A stretch of 55,675 nucleotides of DNA from Treponema bryantii NK4A124. Its GTDB lineage: Bacteria; Spirochaetota; Spirochaetia; Treponematales; Treponemataceae. Below are positions 7,197 through 15,843 of this stretch, piece after piece. Position 1 is the first letter of the stretch. Each line of letters opens with the position of its first letter. Made by a program: the position numbers and the translations under genes. Under the pieces are notes generated by a model. That model was not told the origin of the DNA. It saw only the letters and a list, made by a program, of their open reading frames with translations, and searched no databases. The stretch covers positions 1-55,675 of the forward strand of contig NZ_ATWV01000016.1 of NCBI RefSeq assembly GCF_000421345.1, in the 5' to 3' direction.

Positions 7197-8123
7197 ATGT
7201 TCATTTTAGGGCAGACTCTGATTCTGCTGGGATTTGTCCTGCAGATTGCTAACTTGATAATAGATATCCGCTTTATTTTTTCCAAGAGGCATAATGTTAC
7301 GGAAAACAGGAGAAGCCAGTTTCTTGACTTTCTGATTTTAAGTATGGTTGTGCTCTTTTGTGTTGTCTATCTTATTATTTTTTTTGTAAGAGTTCAGACT
7401 GTCTGGGTTGGAATTCTTTTGTTTGCCGGTGCGGTTTTTGTTACTACCGTGCTGCTTTGGATTTTTACGCTTACAAAAGAAATCAGAACTTCGGCCTTTG
7501 CTATTTCCGAAACCCTGATTGGAATTGTCGAGGCCCGTGACCCGAACCTCAATGGTCACAGCCTTCATGTTCAGGAGCTTTCGCTTTTGATTTATAAAAA
7601 TCTGCCGGCCGGTTTTAGACGTAGAATAAATGAAGAAAATCTGAAATATGCGGCACTTTTTCATGATGTCGGAAAACTCGGAGTTCCAGAAGCAATTCTG
7701 AATAAGCCCGCTGCCCTTAATCCAGAAGAATGGAATGTCATGCGCCGCCACCCGGAAATCTCCGTGCAGATTCTACGCCCGCTAAAATCCTTTGAGCTCA
7801 TTAAAGAATGGATTTTGTATCACCACGAGCGCATTGACGGCTCGGGTTATTTTGGCATTCCCGGCGACAAGATTCCTTTTGCCGCCCGCATAATTTCCGT
7901 AGCCGACACTTACTCCGCAATAACTATGGCCCGTTCTTACAAACCCGGTAAGTCTCACGAAGAGGCTGTCGAAATCCTGCAGCGGGTAGAAGGCAAGCAG
8001 CTGGATACCTATATCGTCTCTCTTTTCTGTACAATTCCAAAGGAAGAGGTTGTGGCCTGCATGGAAAGAGTAAAAGAGAAGATTCGTGAACAGTCTTCCG
8101 TTTCTGAAATGCTGGAGGTGTAG
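7197..8123 (+). CDS. membrane-anchored HD-GYP-type phosphohydrolase
   Basis: A 308-residue protein with three hydrophobic segments (about 1-25, 43-68 and 72-95), then a cytoplasmic HD-GYP domain. Metal-binding motifs are intact: HDVGKLGVPE (H156, D157) and HHERIDGSGYFGIPGD (from H209). The GYP tripeptide itself reads GYF. HD-GYP enzymes hydrolyse cyclic di-GMP, some cyclic GMP-AMP, and are common in treponemes. The membrane segments lack a recognisable sensor domain. It is divergent from the EamA gene, starts at ATG 7197 directly after a promoter, and is followed by two GC-rich hairpins and a terminator. Confidence 0.85.
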   Translation: MFILGQTLILLGFVLQIANLIIDIRFIFSKRHNVTENRRSQFLDFLILSMVVLFCVVYLIIFFVRVQTVWVGILLFAGAVFVTTVLLWIFTLTKEIRTSAFAISETLIGIVEARDPNLNGHSLHVQELSLLIYKNLPAGFRRRINEENLKYAALFHDVGKLGVPEAILNKPAALNPEEWNVMRRHPEISVQILRPLKSFELIKEWILYHHERIDGSGYFGIPGDKIPFAARIISVADTYSAITMARSYKPGKSHEEAVEILQRVEGKQLDTYIVSLFCTIPKEEVVACMERVKEKIREQSSVSEMLEV

Positions 8124-8134
8124 GTGGGGGCGTT

Positions 8135-8184
8135 ACGGGGGCGGAGCCCCCGTAGAGAGGGACAGACAGGCATAGCCTGTCTGT
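8135..8184. repeat. two adjacent GC-rich hairpins (repeat-like)
   Basis: ACGGGGGC-gga-GCCCCCGT (8135-8153) and ACAGACAGGC-ata-GCCTGTCTGT (8162-8184) follow the HD-GYP stop codon. Both are perfect stems with 3-base loops. Their composition differs from the flanks and they resemble inserted palindromic elements rather than normal terminators. Confidence 0.55.
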
Positions 8185-8205
8185 GCGCATTTTGGAGGAG
8201 AAGCC

Positions 8206-8236
8206 TAAAACGGCCCGCTGACGCAGCCCGTTTTTT
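8206..8236 (+). terminator. probable rho-independent terminator after the HD-GYP gene
   Basis: A stem AAAACGG/CCGTTTT with an inner GC pair precedes a run of six T (8231-8236). It is placed between two same-strand genes with separate promoters. Confidence 0.5.
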
Positions 8237-8310
8237 AACGGCTTTCCAATAAGAGCGTTTATTACATATTTTTTCATATAATCATACAATTTCAGGGCGC
8301 GGCGACTCGC

Positions 8311-8316
8311 TATAAT
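8311..8316 (+). promoter_or_regulatory. -10 box of the MATE transporter gene
   Basis: TATAAT at 8311-8316 lies 10 bases before ATG 8327. The -35 region is weak (AATTTC at 17-base spacing or TTTCAG at 15). No Shine-Dalgarno is present, so the transcript would be almost leaderless. Confidence 0.45.
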
Positions 8317-8326
8317 CACCATTAGT

Positions 8327-9658
8327 ATGAGAGATAATACTGTTAACATGACGGAAGGCAGTCCTGTCCGTCTGCTGCTGGCTTTTTCGGTGCCGATGCT
8401 GATTGGGAATATTTTTCAGCAGCTTTATAATCTTGTGGATTCGGTGATCGTCGGTCAGTTTGTAGGGGCCCAGGCTCTGGCGGCTATTGGTGCTACCGGT
8501 TCGATTACCTTTTTCTTTTTTGCGCTTTGTAACGGAATTGGTGCGGGTGGCGGAATTGTTACTTCTCACTTTTTTGGAGAGGGCAGCACGGACAAGGTAA
8601 AAAACTGTATTGCCAACACTGCTTACATCATGCTGGTGATTCCGACTACGATTGGTGCGATTGCCTTTTTTACTGCCGGCCCGATTCTGCACCTTCTCAA
8701 CACGCCGGATTCTATCATGGCTGATTCAAAGGCCTATATGCAGATTATGTGCGTCTGCATGGTGATGATTTCGGTTTACAATTTTGCTTCTTCCATGCTG
8801 CGGGCTCTGGGTGATTCTAAAACTCCGCTTTATTTTTTGATTTTCTCCTGCATTCTCAACGGCGTGCTGGATGTGATTTTTGTTTACAACCTCAAGCTTG
8901 GCGTTTGGGGTGCTGGTATTGCTACTCTGATTTCCAATATGGTCTGCGGTATTCTCTGCCTTGTTTTTGCTTTTAAGACAAATCCATATTTTAAGCTGTC
9001 GAGGGCAGACTGGCGTGTGAATCCTGTAATTATTGGACGTTGTATTAAGCTTGGTGTGCCACTTTCCCTTCAGTTTTCGCTGATTGCAATTTCCTGCATG
9101 GCGCTTCAGCGTGTTGTAAACTCCTTTGGGCCTGTTGCAGTTGCGGCCTTTACAGCAACAAGCCGCATTGAGCAGCTGATTCACCAGCCTTATGGAACTC
9201 TGGGAACGGCTCTTTCAACTTATACCGGCCAGAACTACGGGGCAAAAAAACATGACCGCATTATAGAAGGCTACCGCAAGAGTATGATCATGATGGCGAT
9301 TTTTACGGTTGTAATGATTCCGTTGATTCAGATTTTCGGCAGCCCGATTACAAGGCTTTTTGTAAAGGAGCCTGAAGTTATTGAGATGGGAGCTAAGGCT
9401 TTGAGAATTACCAGCTGGTTCTACATCTTCCTTGGCGTGATTTATGTTGTGCGCGGAGTTCTCAACGGAATCGGCGACGCCACCTTTGCGCTGATTAACG
9501 GTGTGACCGAAGTTGTGGGCCGCTTTGTTGTGCCGGTGGCTTTGGTCGCAATTCCGCTGATTGGGGTCTGGGGCATCTGGTGGTCGGTCGGAATCGTATG
9601 GTTCTTAAGCGGACTTACAGCCTGGTTGAGATATTTGTATATGAAGAAAAAGATATAA
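8327..9658 (+). CDS. MATE-family multidrug/organic-cation efflux transporter
   Basis: A 443-residue membrane protein with about 12 hydrophobic segments. The N-terminal PMLIGNIFQQLYNLVDSVIVG stretch, ALAAIGATGSI, and the mid-protein block around PLSLQFSLIAIS are typical of the NorM/DinF branch of MATE exporters. These couple Na+ or H+ influx to drug efflux. The length is normal for the family. ATG 8327 follows a -10 box by 10 bases. The stop codon abuts a GGATTGCC-bordered repeat. The substrate is not predictable. Confidence 0.88.
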   Translation: MRDNTVNMTEGSPVRLLLAFSVPMLIGNIFQQLYNLVDSVIVGQFVGAQALAAIGATGSITFFFFALCNGIGAGGGIVTSHFFGEGSTDKVKNCIANTAYIMLVIPTTIGAIAFFTAGPILHLLNTPDSIMADSKAYMQIMCVCMVMISVYNFASSMLRALGDSKTPLYFLIFSCILNGVLDVIFVYNLKLGVWGAGIATLISNMVCGILCLVFAFKTNPYFKLSRADWRVNPVIIGRCIKLGVPLSLQFSLIAISCMALQRVVNSFGPVAVAAFTATSRIEQLIHQPYGTLGTALSTYTGQNYGAKKHDRIIEGYRKSMIMMAIFTVVMIPLIQIFGSPITRLFVKEPEVIEMGAKALRITSWFYIFLGVIYVVRGVLNGIGDATFALINGVTEVVGRFVVPVALVAIPLIGVWGIWWSVGIVWFLSGLTAWLRYLYMKKKI

Positions 9659-9659
9659 T

Positions 9660-9706
9660 GGATTGCCGCGTCATTGCGAGGAGCCCGGAGGGCGACGTGG
9701 CAATCC
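9660..9706. repeat. 47-bp repeat bordered by GGATTGCC/GGCAATCC
   Basis: The element has 8-bp inverted termini (GGATTGCC at 9660-9667, GGCAATCC at 9699-9706) and an inner CCCGGAGGG-type stem. It starts one base after the MATE stop codon. A lone half end (GTGGCAATCC) also follows the repeat pair near 20926. It is a second small-palindrome family distinct from the GGTGGTT family. Confidence 0.6.
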
Positions 9707-9783
9707 ATAATGACAATTCTTTAATGAGTAAAAAACTTGATGGTTGAGCCTATTGAAAGCACTGTATTATATGACCATATAAT

Positions 9784-12510
9784 ATGATGAAATCCCATAA
9801 AAAGCATAGTATAATTATTGCTGCAAGTATATATGCGCTGGCGTGTGGAACGTCAGCTTTTCTTATTTCCTGCAGCAATGCAAAAGGTGACCAAGGAGAA
9901 ATAAAAATGAGTAAAAATTTTGATTCAGAAGTTAAACGTTTAACTAATATAAAGGCTTTCAGCCTGGCTGATGTGAAGCTTGAAGACGAATATTTTCTTG
10001 ATGTAACTCAAAAGGATATTGATTTTTTGAACACCTTTGATGTGGACCGGCTTTTATATAATTTCCGGCTCACAGCGGGGCTGCCGAACAAGGCAAAAGC
10101 ACCGTATAGCGGCTGGGAAAACACCCGAATCGGCGGACACACTCTTGGGCATTACCTTGCGGCTGCGGCACAGGGAATCGCGGGCGGTTATGGGGACTGC
10201 AAGGGGAGTGACGGAGTGAGCCTGTGCGAGCGTCTTGCTTTACTGATTGAAGGCCTTGCAGAATGTCAGGCAGCAAGTGGCCGCGACGACCGCTGCAAGC
10301 CGGGCTTTATCTTTGGCGCCACAATGGCAGACCCGGCAAAGCCAGAGCTTCAGTTTGATAAGCTGGAGGCTGGAAATCAGGCAGACACCTGGGTGCCCTG
10401 GTATACGATGCATAAAATTATGAATGGCCTTGTGGAAACGGCTAAGCTTGCGGGTGGCCAGACGGCTGAGTGTGCCCTGGACATTGCAGAAAAGCTTGGC
10501 GAATGGATGTACAATCGAACCTCCCGCTGGGACGAGGAAACAAGAAAGCGCGTACTCTCTGTTGAATACGGCGGAATGAACGACTGTCTTTATGAGCTTT
10601 ATAAAACTGCGAAGGCGGCCGGCTATGCACAGGCAGATCATTTTAAGCAGGTAGCCCATACTTTTGACGAAGAATATCTTTTTAAGGAGATTCTGACGGC
10701 ACCGGCGGTAAAAGGAAAAGATGCCAATATTTTGAATAACCGCCACGCAAATACAACTATTCCAAAGTTTGTTGGCGCAGTGAATCGCTGTCTTACTTTG
10801 AAGGAAGAAGGCGACCCTGCATCTGAAGCAGAACAGAAGCAGTATCTTGAATACTGCAAGGCCTTCTGGAATCTGGTTACCCAGCATCATACTTATATTA
10901 CCGGCGGTAACAGCGAGTGCGAGCATTTTGGTAAGGATGATATTCTTGATGCAGAGCGCAGTAATACAAACTGTGAGACCTGTAATGTTCACAATATGCT
11001 AAAGCTCACCCGTGCCCTTTTTATGCTGACCGGCGAGCGCAAGTACGCAGACTATTACGAGAACACTTTTATCAACTCAATTCTGGCTTCTGTAAACCGC
11101 GAGACCGGAATGACAACTTATTTTCAGCCTATGGCTACCGGCTGCTTTAAGACCTACTGTAATCCTGATGTAAACAAAAACTTTTTCTGGTGTTGTACTG
11201 GAACCGGCCTCGAAAACTTTACCAAGCTGGGCGACAGTATTTATTTTTATGATGATGAAAATGCGGCTCTGATTGTGAACCAGTATTTCAGCTCGACTGT
11301 AAACTGGAAGGCTCGCGGCATAAAGCTTTTCCAGAAATCAGACATCCCGATGGGAGAGGCTGTGACCTTTACAGTGGAGGCTCTGGGCGAGTCTGCAGCG
11401 GCCCTTTCTGATTTCACTCTGGCCCTTCGCATTCCGGACTGGTGCTGCGGTACTCCATCACTTTTGATAAACGATGCCGACGCTGATGTCAAAAACTTCA
11501 CCGAGCAGGACGGCTATCTCCTGGTCAACAGAAAGTGGCAGGCCGGCGACACAATCACGCTGACCCTTCCAATGGAAATAAAGGCTTATACTCTGCCGGA
11601 CAATCCGAATGCTGCCGCCTTTAAATACGGTCCTGTAGTTCTTGCTGCAGAACTCGGTCGCGACGATAAAATGAAGCTGCGCCAGGTCGGCGTTCAGTGC
11701 GATGTATGTGCAAACAAGATTATCCGCGGAATCGAAATCCCTCTCAACGGAAACTACGGCGGCACAAATAACCTTAAGCCCCTGGCCCCGGAATACATCA
11801 AAATCAAAAATGCGGACAGCACCGAGGCCTTCCTTGCGGATATCAACTCGCACTTTGAGCGGGAGCCGGGAAGTTTGAATTTTATTTTGCGGGATATTGA
11901 GTTGAATGATGGTGGTTTCGATACGTCCTCCGGACTACTCAACCACCGTGGAGAACTGAAGTTCTCACCATACTACCTCATCAACAATCAGCGCTATGGT
12001 ATTTACTGGCTTTACGTTACAGAGCTGCCAAAGCAGACAGAAGCCGACGACGCAGAAAAAGAACTGGCAAAATATACATTTATTGAAGGAATTGGTGTAG
12101 GCTACGGCGCCCAGACAGAAGGCAACGAGACTACTGCCCCATACATGCAGGAGACAGGCTCCGGCTCAGTTGGAAACGCAGGCGAACTTACCCGCTATGC
12201 AAAGGATAAGGGCAGCTTCTCTTATGTCTGCAAGGTTATGCCTGACAAAAAGAACTTCCTGCAATGTAACTTCCTCCGCGAAGACAACGGTAAGCGAATT
12301 ATCATTAAGGCTGCTGAAACAGACACTCTTATTGCAGATTACATTCTTTCCTGTGACGGTTCGGAAGAAAAGTTCTTTAAGATTTTTGAAATACCGGAAG
12401 CCCTCACAAAGGGAAAAGACGGCCTGAGAATAGATTTTTCTGCTGCAAGATGGTCTGATTCAGCCCGCCTTGCAGCTCCGTTAAACACTCTTTTTCTCGG
12501 CAGCAATTAA
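9784..12510 (+). CDS. GH127-family (DUF1680) glycoside hydrolase lipoprotein, probable beta-L-arabinofuranosidase
   Basis: A 908-residue secreted enzyme. Residues 1-30 form a lipoprotein signal ending in AFLISC (Cys30 the lipidation site). The GH127 catalytic region carries CETC (E398, C400) and WCCTGTG (C470, C471). This matches the Glu-Cys-Cys-Cys zinc centre and Cys nucleophile known from Bifidobacterium HypBA1. The likely role is release of beta-L-arabinofuranose from plant arabinan side chains outside the cell. The C-terminal 250 residues add a beta-rich domain. A GGTGGTT-family palindrome (11911-11947) lies in frame and encodes part of the segment GGFDTSSGLLNHRG. TATAAT abuts the ATG. 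The 3' end overlaps the convergent cysteine-cluster gene by 30 bases. Confidence 0.85.
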   Translation: MMKSHKKHSIIIAASIYALACGTSAFLISCSNAKGDQGEIKMSKNFDSEVKRLTNIKAFSLADVKLEDEYFLDVTQKDIDFLNTFDVDRLLYNFRLTAGLPNKAKAPYSGWENTRIGGHTLGHYLAAAAQGIAGGYGDCKGSDGVSLCERLALLIEGLAECQAASGRDDRCKPGFIFGATMADPAKPELQFDKLEAGNQADTWVPWYTMHKIMNGLVETAKLAGGQTAECALDIAEKLGEWMYNRTSRWDEETRKRVLSVEYGGMNDCLYELYKTAKAAGYAQADHFKQVAHTFDEEYLFKEILTAPAVKGKDANILNNRHANTTIPKFVGAVNRCLTLKEEGDPASEAEQKQYLEYCKAFWNLVTQHHTYITGGNSECEHFGKDDILDAERSNTNCETCNVHNMLKLTRALFMLTGERKYADYYENTFINSILASVNRETGMTTYFQPMATGCFKTYCNPDVNKNFFWCCTGTGLENFTKLGDSIYFYDDENAALIVNQYFSSTVNWKARGIKLFQKSDIPMGEAVTFTVEALGESAAALSDFTLALRIPDWCCGTPSLLINDADADVKNFTEQDGYLLVNRKWQAGDTITLTLPMEIKAYTLPDNPNAAAFKYGPVVLAAELGRDDKMKLRQVGVQCDVCANKIIRGIEIPLNGNYGGTNNLKPLAPEYIKIKNADSTEAFLADINSHFEREPGSLNFILRDIELNDGGFDTSSGLLNHRGELKFSPYYLINNQRYGIYWLYVTELPKQTEADDAEKELAKYTFIEGIGVGYGAQTEGNETTAPYMQETGSGSVGNAGELTRYAKDKGSFSYVCKVMPDKKNFLQCNFLREDNGKRIIIKAAETDTLIADYILSCDGSEEKFFKIFEIPEALTKGKDGLRIDFSAARWSDSARLAAPLNTLFLGSN
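11911..11947. repeat. GGTGGTT-family palindromic repeat inside the GH127 gene
   Basis: GGTGGTTTCGATACG, a short TCCTCCGGA centre and CTCAACCACC, read through in frame. It has the same ends as the intergenic copies near 17.8, 20.8 and 23.5 kb. Confidence 0.75.
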
Positions 12511-12969
12511 GGCTTCTACCTCTTCTCTGTGAAGAGGTTCGTTTTCGACATAGGCTTTTTTGTTTTTTTCAATTTCCTCATAAGGCCAGACCCGGCCTTT
12601 GTTCATGCCCGGGCACTCAGCAGCGCATTCATCCCAGGTTGCCTTGTCAGCAATCATCCAGGACCAGAAAGGGTAGGTTGAACACTGGATAGGGCGTGCT
12701 TCATAAGCAGAGCAGCCGTTTTCCCAGAGTATGCAGTCGTAGTTCTTTTTTTCCTGAAGAGAGAGTACCTGAGTACCGTAATAGTAGTCTGCCCAGCGGC
12801 AGTATTTTGCAACAAAGTCGCTCACACTCATTTTGAAGTGCGAACAAAGAGTCATCAGGTCGCGCTTAGAAAGATATACAAAGCCAGGTGAGTGACCGCA
12901 GCAGTAAGAGCAGCGCTGGCATTCAAAATGGAGTCCGTTTTTGTAGAAGCAATCTTTTGTGTTTTCCAT
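12481..12969 (-). CDS. YkgJ-type cysteine-cluster protein (UPF0153-like)
   Basis: About 162 residues. CQRCSYCCGH near the N-terminus and later NGCSAYEARPIQCSTYPFW form the CxxCxxCC...C...C pattern of the YkgJ family, thought to bind a zinc or iron-sulfur centre. The biochemical role of the family is not settled. The ATG at 12969 is preferred. An upstream in-frame ATG at 12999 would add ten residues (MLNLFQHLLL) encoded entirely by a GTCATGCTGAACTTGTTTCAGCATC-type repeat. No strong ribosome-binding site is seen for either. Its 3' end overlaps the convergent GH127 gene. Confidence 0.75.
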   Translation of the reverse strand: MENTKDCFYKNGLHFECQRCSYCCGHSPGFVYLSKRDLMTLCSHFKMSVSDFVAKYCRWADYYYGTQVLSLQEKKNYDCILWENGCSAYEARPIQCSTYPFWSWMIADKATWDECAAECPGMNKGRVWPYEEIEKNKKAYVENEPLHREEVEALIAAEKKSV

Positions 12970-12972
12970 AAG

Positions 12973-13034
12973 TAAAAGATGCTGAAACAAGTTCAGCATG
13001 ACGCGTATTTGTCATCCTGAACTTGTTTCAGGAT
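12973..13034. repeat. paired palindromic repeats (ATGCTGAAACAAGTTCAGCAT / TCCTGAACTTGTTTCAGGA type)
   Basis: Two related stem-loops lie back to back: ATGCTGAA...TTCAGCAT (12973-12993) and TCCTGAA...TTCAGGA (about 13015-13033). Each is flanked by a copy of GTCAT or its complement. A half copy (GTCATGCTGAACTTGT) lies at 38332-38347. This is the third small repeat family of the window. Confidence 0.6.
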
Positions 13035-13055
13035 CTATGTGACACGCTTAGATTA

Positions 13056-14224
13056 TCACAAACTTACCGGTTTGAGAACCCTGAGGCAGGGATCAGTCAG
13101 CTCAATAATCAGAGGGAAGTGGGCCGGTGTAAGCATAACAGTTTCGCCGTCGCACTGCATGAGAATAGACTTGTCATAAGAAAGCCTAATTTTTTCTACA
13201 GTGTGCAGGGATGCGATTGGAGTGCCCTTAAAAGAGCCGTCTACAAAGCGGTGATTTTCTTTAATCAGATTCCAGAGGGAAATTTTTGGAGCAAGGCAGA
13301 AGTTATTTTCATCCGGTAAAACCTTATGACCACCACCGTAAACCCTATAGCCGGAAGCACCAAAGGCCATTAAGGTAAAAGGCATATTTATCTCATCAGT
13401 TTTTACATTATCTTTACCAAACATTTCGATTTTAGCATTGCCCAGAGGAAATACCTTGTCGTAAGTAAAGCCGCTTAGAGGAACGCAAAGATGATAAAAG
13501 TTTCCTGGCAGTTTCTTTTTTACAGTGTTAGTCATATGAACAACGTAGGCGTCTAGCCCCAGACTGGCAATGTTAAAGGCATACCATGGAGGCAGAAAAT
13601 CCGGATCTCCGTATTTTGCAGGATTTTTTCCATCCGCACTTGCAAGAATATCAGCTTCCGAAGGCTCTTTTTCCGGATAGATTCTTACAGCTCTTTCGTT
13701 TGCAAAAACAAGACCGCCGCGTAAAAGCTCAATGGTTTCTTCGATTTTATGACCATCAGTTCCATCATTACCGGTACCAAGCGGTAAGCGCAGGATTGTT
13801 ATATGATTTGTAATTGCATCGTGATGTTTTGGCCCCTGCATGGCTTCTTTAAAAAGTGCAGTCTGAACCTCCAGAGAAGTACCATCGCCGCCCGCAGTAA
13901 CGATAATGCTTTCAGTATCAGCTTCATCACTTGCAATCAGCTGGGCTACTACAGATTGTGTTAAATCTTTTGCATGTCCTGCATATTCAGTAGAAAAATC
14001 TTATAAGACACAGAAGCTGCGCATTCAGGCTGGGGCATGGCTTCTTTTTGAACAGAGGAAAGATATTTTTTAAGCCTTTCTGATTTTGCAGAATTTGTAA
14101 AACACCCGGCTGTTTTATTTGCAATAAAATAAAGAAAAACCTTCTTTTTACTCCACAGCTTGTTACGTGCTACAAGGGAGCTTATGCATTCAGCAATATC
14201 CTGGGGTGTAAGATTTAAGTCCAT
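13056..14224 (-). pseudogene. diacylglycerol-kinase-family lipid kinase, split by a one-base frameshift
   Basis: Two minus-strand frames together make one DAGK-catalytic protein of about 390 residues. The N-terminal part starts at ATG 14224 and contains the first strand VFLYFIANKTAG. The C-terminal part contains IIVTAGGDGTSLEVQ, the GGDGT nucleotide-binding motif, and runs to 13056. The frames join at a homopolymer (A5 at 13994-13998 on the plus strand). One extra base there restores a continuous YKIFSTEYAGHAKDLT. The family phosphorylates diacylglycerol or related lipids with ATP. Frame and motifs are intact apart from this base, so it is either a recent pseudogene, a phase-variable tract, or a sequencing or assembly error. 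The gene lies between two repeat-bearing intergenic regions. Confidence 0.75.
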
Positions 14225-14296
14225 ATTTAACTATAAAACCGCTTATATAATTTAGTCAAATAGATTTTTGTAATAGTTTTGAAGATTATTATTCTT

Positions 14297-14326
14297 TTGC
14301 AATTTATGGTATTTAGGGTATATAAT
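14297..14326 (+). promoter_or_regulatory. promoter of the ATPase/HDOD-like gene (leaderless type)
   Basis: TTGCAA (14297-14302), an 18-base spacer and TATAAT (14321-14326). ATG 14338 follows 11 bases after the -10 box, with no Shine-Dalgarno. Confidence 0.6.
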
Positions 14327-14337
14327 ATTTGTTATAA

Positions 14338-15843
14338 ATGGATGAGTTAGAAGAACACTTAGAGATTGACAGACAAAAGATTCAGACATCTGTTGGCTTA
14401 CAGCTGCCAATAGAAATGACCTCTTATACCCTGCCTCGAAACACAGAGGTTTATATTCGCGGAATAATGGAAATATTTCTTGAAGAATGTCACCAGGATC
14501 ATCTTAAGGAATATCTGAACTTCTGTTTGAGTGAGCTTTTGACCAACGCTAAAAAGGCAAATACAAAGCGCGTCTACTTTCAGGAAAAGGGGCTGGATAT
14601 AAATAATCCTGAGGATTATGAAAAGGGTATGGAAAACTTTAAGATGGATACCCTTACAAATATTGACCACTATCTTGAGCTGCAGAAAAAAGCCGGCCTT
14701 TATATAAAACTTTCACTTAGAATCCTTGCCGATAAAATCTACATAGAAATCCGAAATAATAGTACATTAACAGTTTTTGAAAAGGAAAGAATTCAGCAGA
14801 AGCTGGACAGTGTTCAGCAGTATAAGGAAATGGACGAGGTATTTACAAACGTACTCGACCAGTCTGAAGGTGCCGGTCTTGGTATCATCATCATCATTCT
14901 TATGCTGCAGAAGGTAGGTCTTTCTAAAGAAAATTACCAGGTACTTTCTGAATATGATGAAACTGTAACAAGAATTATTCTTCCTTGTAATCAAACCGTT
15001 TTTGCCGGTGTAGAAATGCTTTCTTATGAGTTTGTTAATCTTGAAGATTCAATTCCAATTCTTAAAGAGCATTTTGATGAAGCAAATAAGATTGTAAATG
15101 CAAGTGAACCTATAGACCGCAAGGCTCTTAATGAAGTAGTTCGAAAGGATTTGTCTTTGTCCCTGCTTGCTATAAGAGCGGCTGTTGATAAGGAAAATAA
15201 ATTCCTGAATCTGCAGAAGGCTATAGCACTGCTTTCTGATTATGATTTAAAATATCTTTACAGCGAAAGTAATCCAAGAAACCGCTTAGTAGAAAATCAG
15301 GGCTTCTTTGAACGGATTTTACTGCACTCAAGAAAGGTTGCTTATTATACTTATATGCTTTATATGAACTGCTCTGTAAAAGATACCTTCCCTCAGGATG
15401 AAAATCATATGTACCTTCTGGGACTCTTTAATAGTCTTGGTGCAGTTCTTCTTGCTGGTGCAAGTAAAAATCAGATGGACTATATCACCGAGCTCAGCAA
15501 GCAGTATACTGATTATGGTGACAAGATTCTTGACCTCTTTATGCATAGAAATGCTTCTACTTATTTGAGTATGGTGGCTGCAAAACGCTATGGCTTTGAC
15601 AGAAGCATTTATTATGACCTTGTAGGCTGGAATGGACTTTCTATTGTTCCGGAAGAAGATAAAAACAGAATTGCAATTCTTCATCTTGCCGAAATGGTAG
15701 ATTTTTATTCCCGCGGTATGGTCGATTTTTATCAGGTCGACAGGTACGCTCTTAAGCTCTTTAATATTATTGATGAGAATCAGTTTAATAAGCTTTCAAA
15801 GGATTTAATCGAAGGCTATAAAAAAGAGTACGGCGAAGACTAG
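14338..15843 (+). CDS. GHKL-ATPase-like / HDOD-like two-domain regulator of unknown function
   Basis: A 501-residue soluble protein. Residues about 20-220 look like a histidine-kinase-type ATPase: an N-box-like CLSELLTNAKKANTKRV (about 64-80) and a G-box-like SEGAGLGIIIIILML (about 178-192). No phosphoacceptor histidine domain or response regulator is present. Residues about 235-490 are helical and resemble an HDOD/HD-related output domain, with HSRKVAYYTYML and the YLLGLFNSLGAVLL block, but the usual HD metal pair is not obvious. I infer a signalling switch that couples ATP binding to an HDOD-like module. The gene is monocistronic, and its stop overlaps the convergent SpoU methylase gene by 4 bases. 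Confidence 0.6.
   Translation: MDELEEHLEIDRQKIQTSVGLQLPIEMTSYTLPRNTEVYIRGIMEIFLEECHQDHLKEYLNFCLSELLTNAKKANTKRVYFQEKGLDINNPEDYEKGMENFKMDTLTNIDHYLELQKKAGLYIKLSLRILADKIYIEIRNNSTLTVFEKERIQQKLDSVQQYKEMDEVFTNVLDQSEGAGLGIIIIILMLQKVGLSKENYQVLSEYDETVTRIILPCNQTVFAGVEMLSYEFVNLEDSIPILKEHFDEANKIVNASEPIDRKALNEVVRKDLSLSLLAIRAAVDKENKFLNLQKAIALLSDYDLKYLYSESNPRNRLVENQGFFERILLHSRKVAYYTYMLYMNCSVKDTFPQDENHMYLLGLFNSLGAVLLAGASKNQMDYITELSKQYTDYGDKILDLFMHRNASTYLSMVAAKRYGFDRSIYYDLVGWNGLSIVPEEDKNRIAILHLAEMVDFYSRGMVDFYQVDRYALKLFNIIDENQFNKLSKDLIEGYKKEYGED

Noticed and set aside
12970-12999. ten-residue N-terminal extension (MLNLFQHLLL) of the cysteine-cluster protein
   Set aside because: It is encoded wholly by a palindromic repeat, and this peptide is a typical product of that repeat; the internal ATG is more likely.
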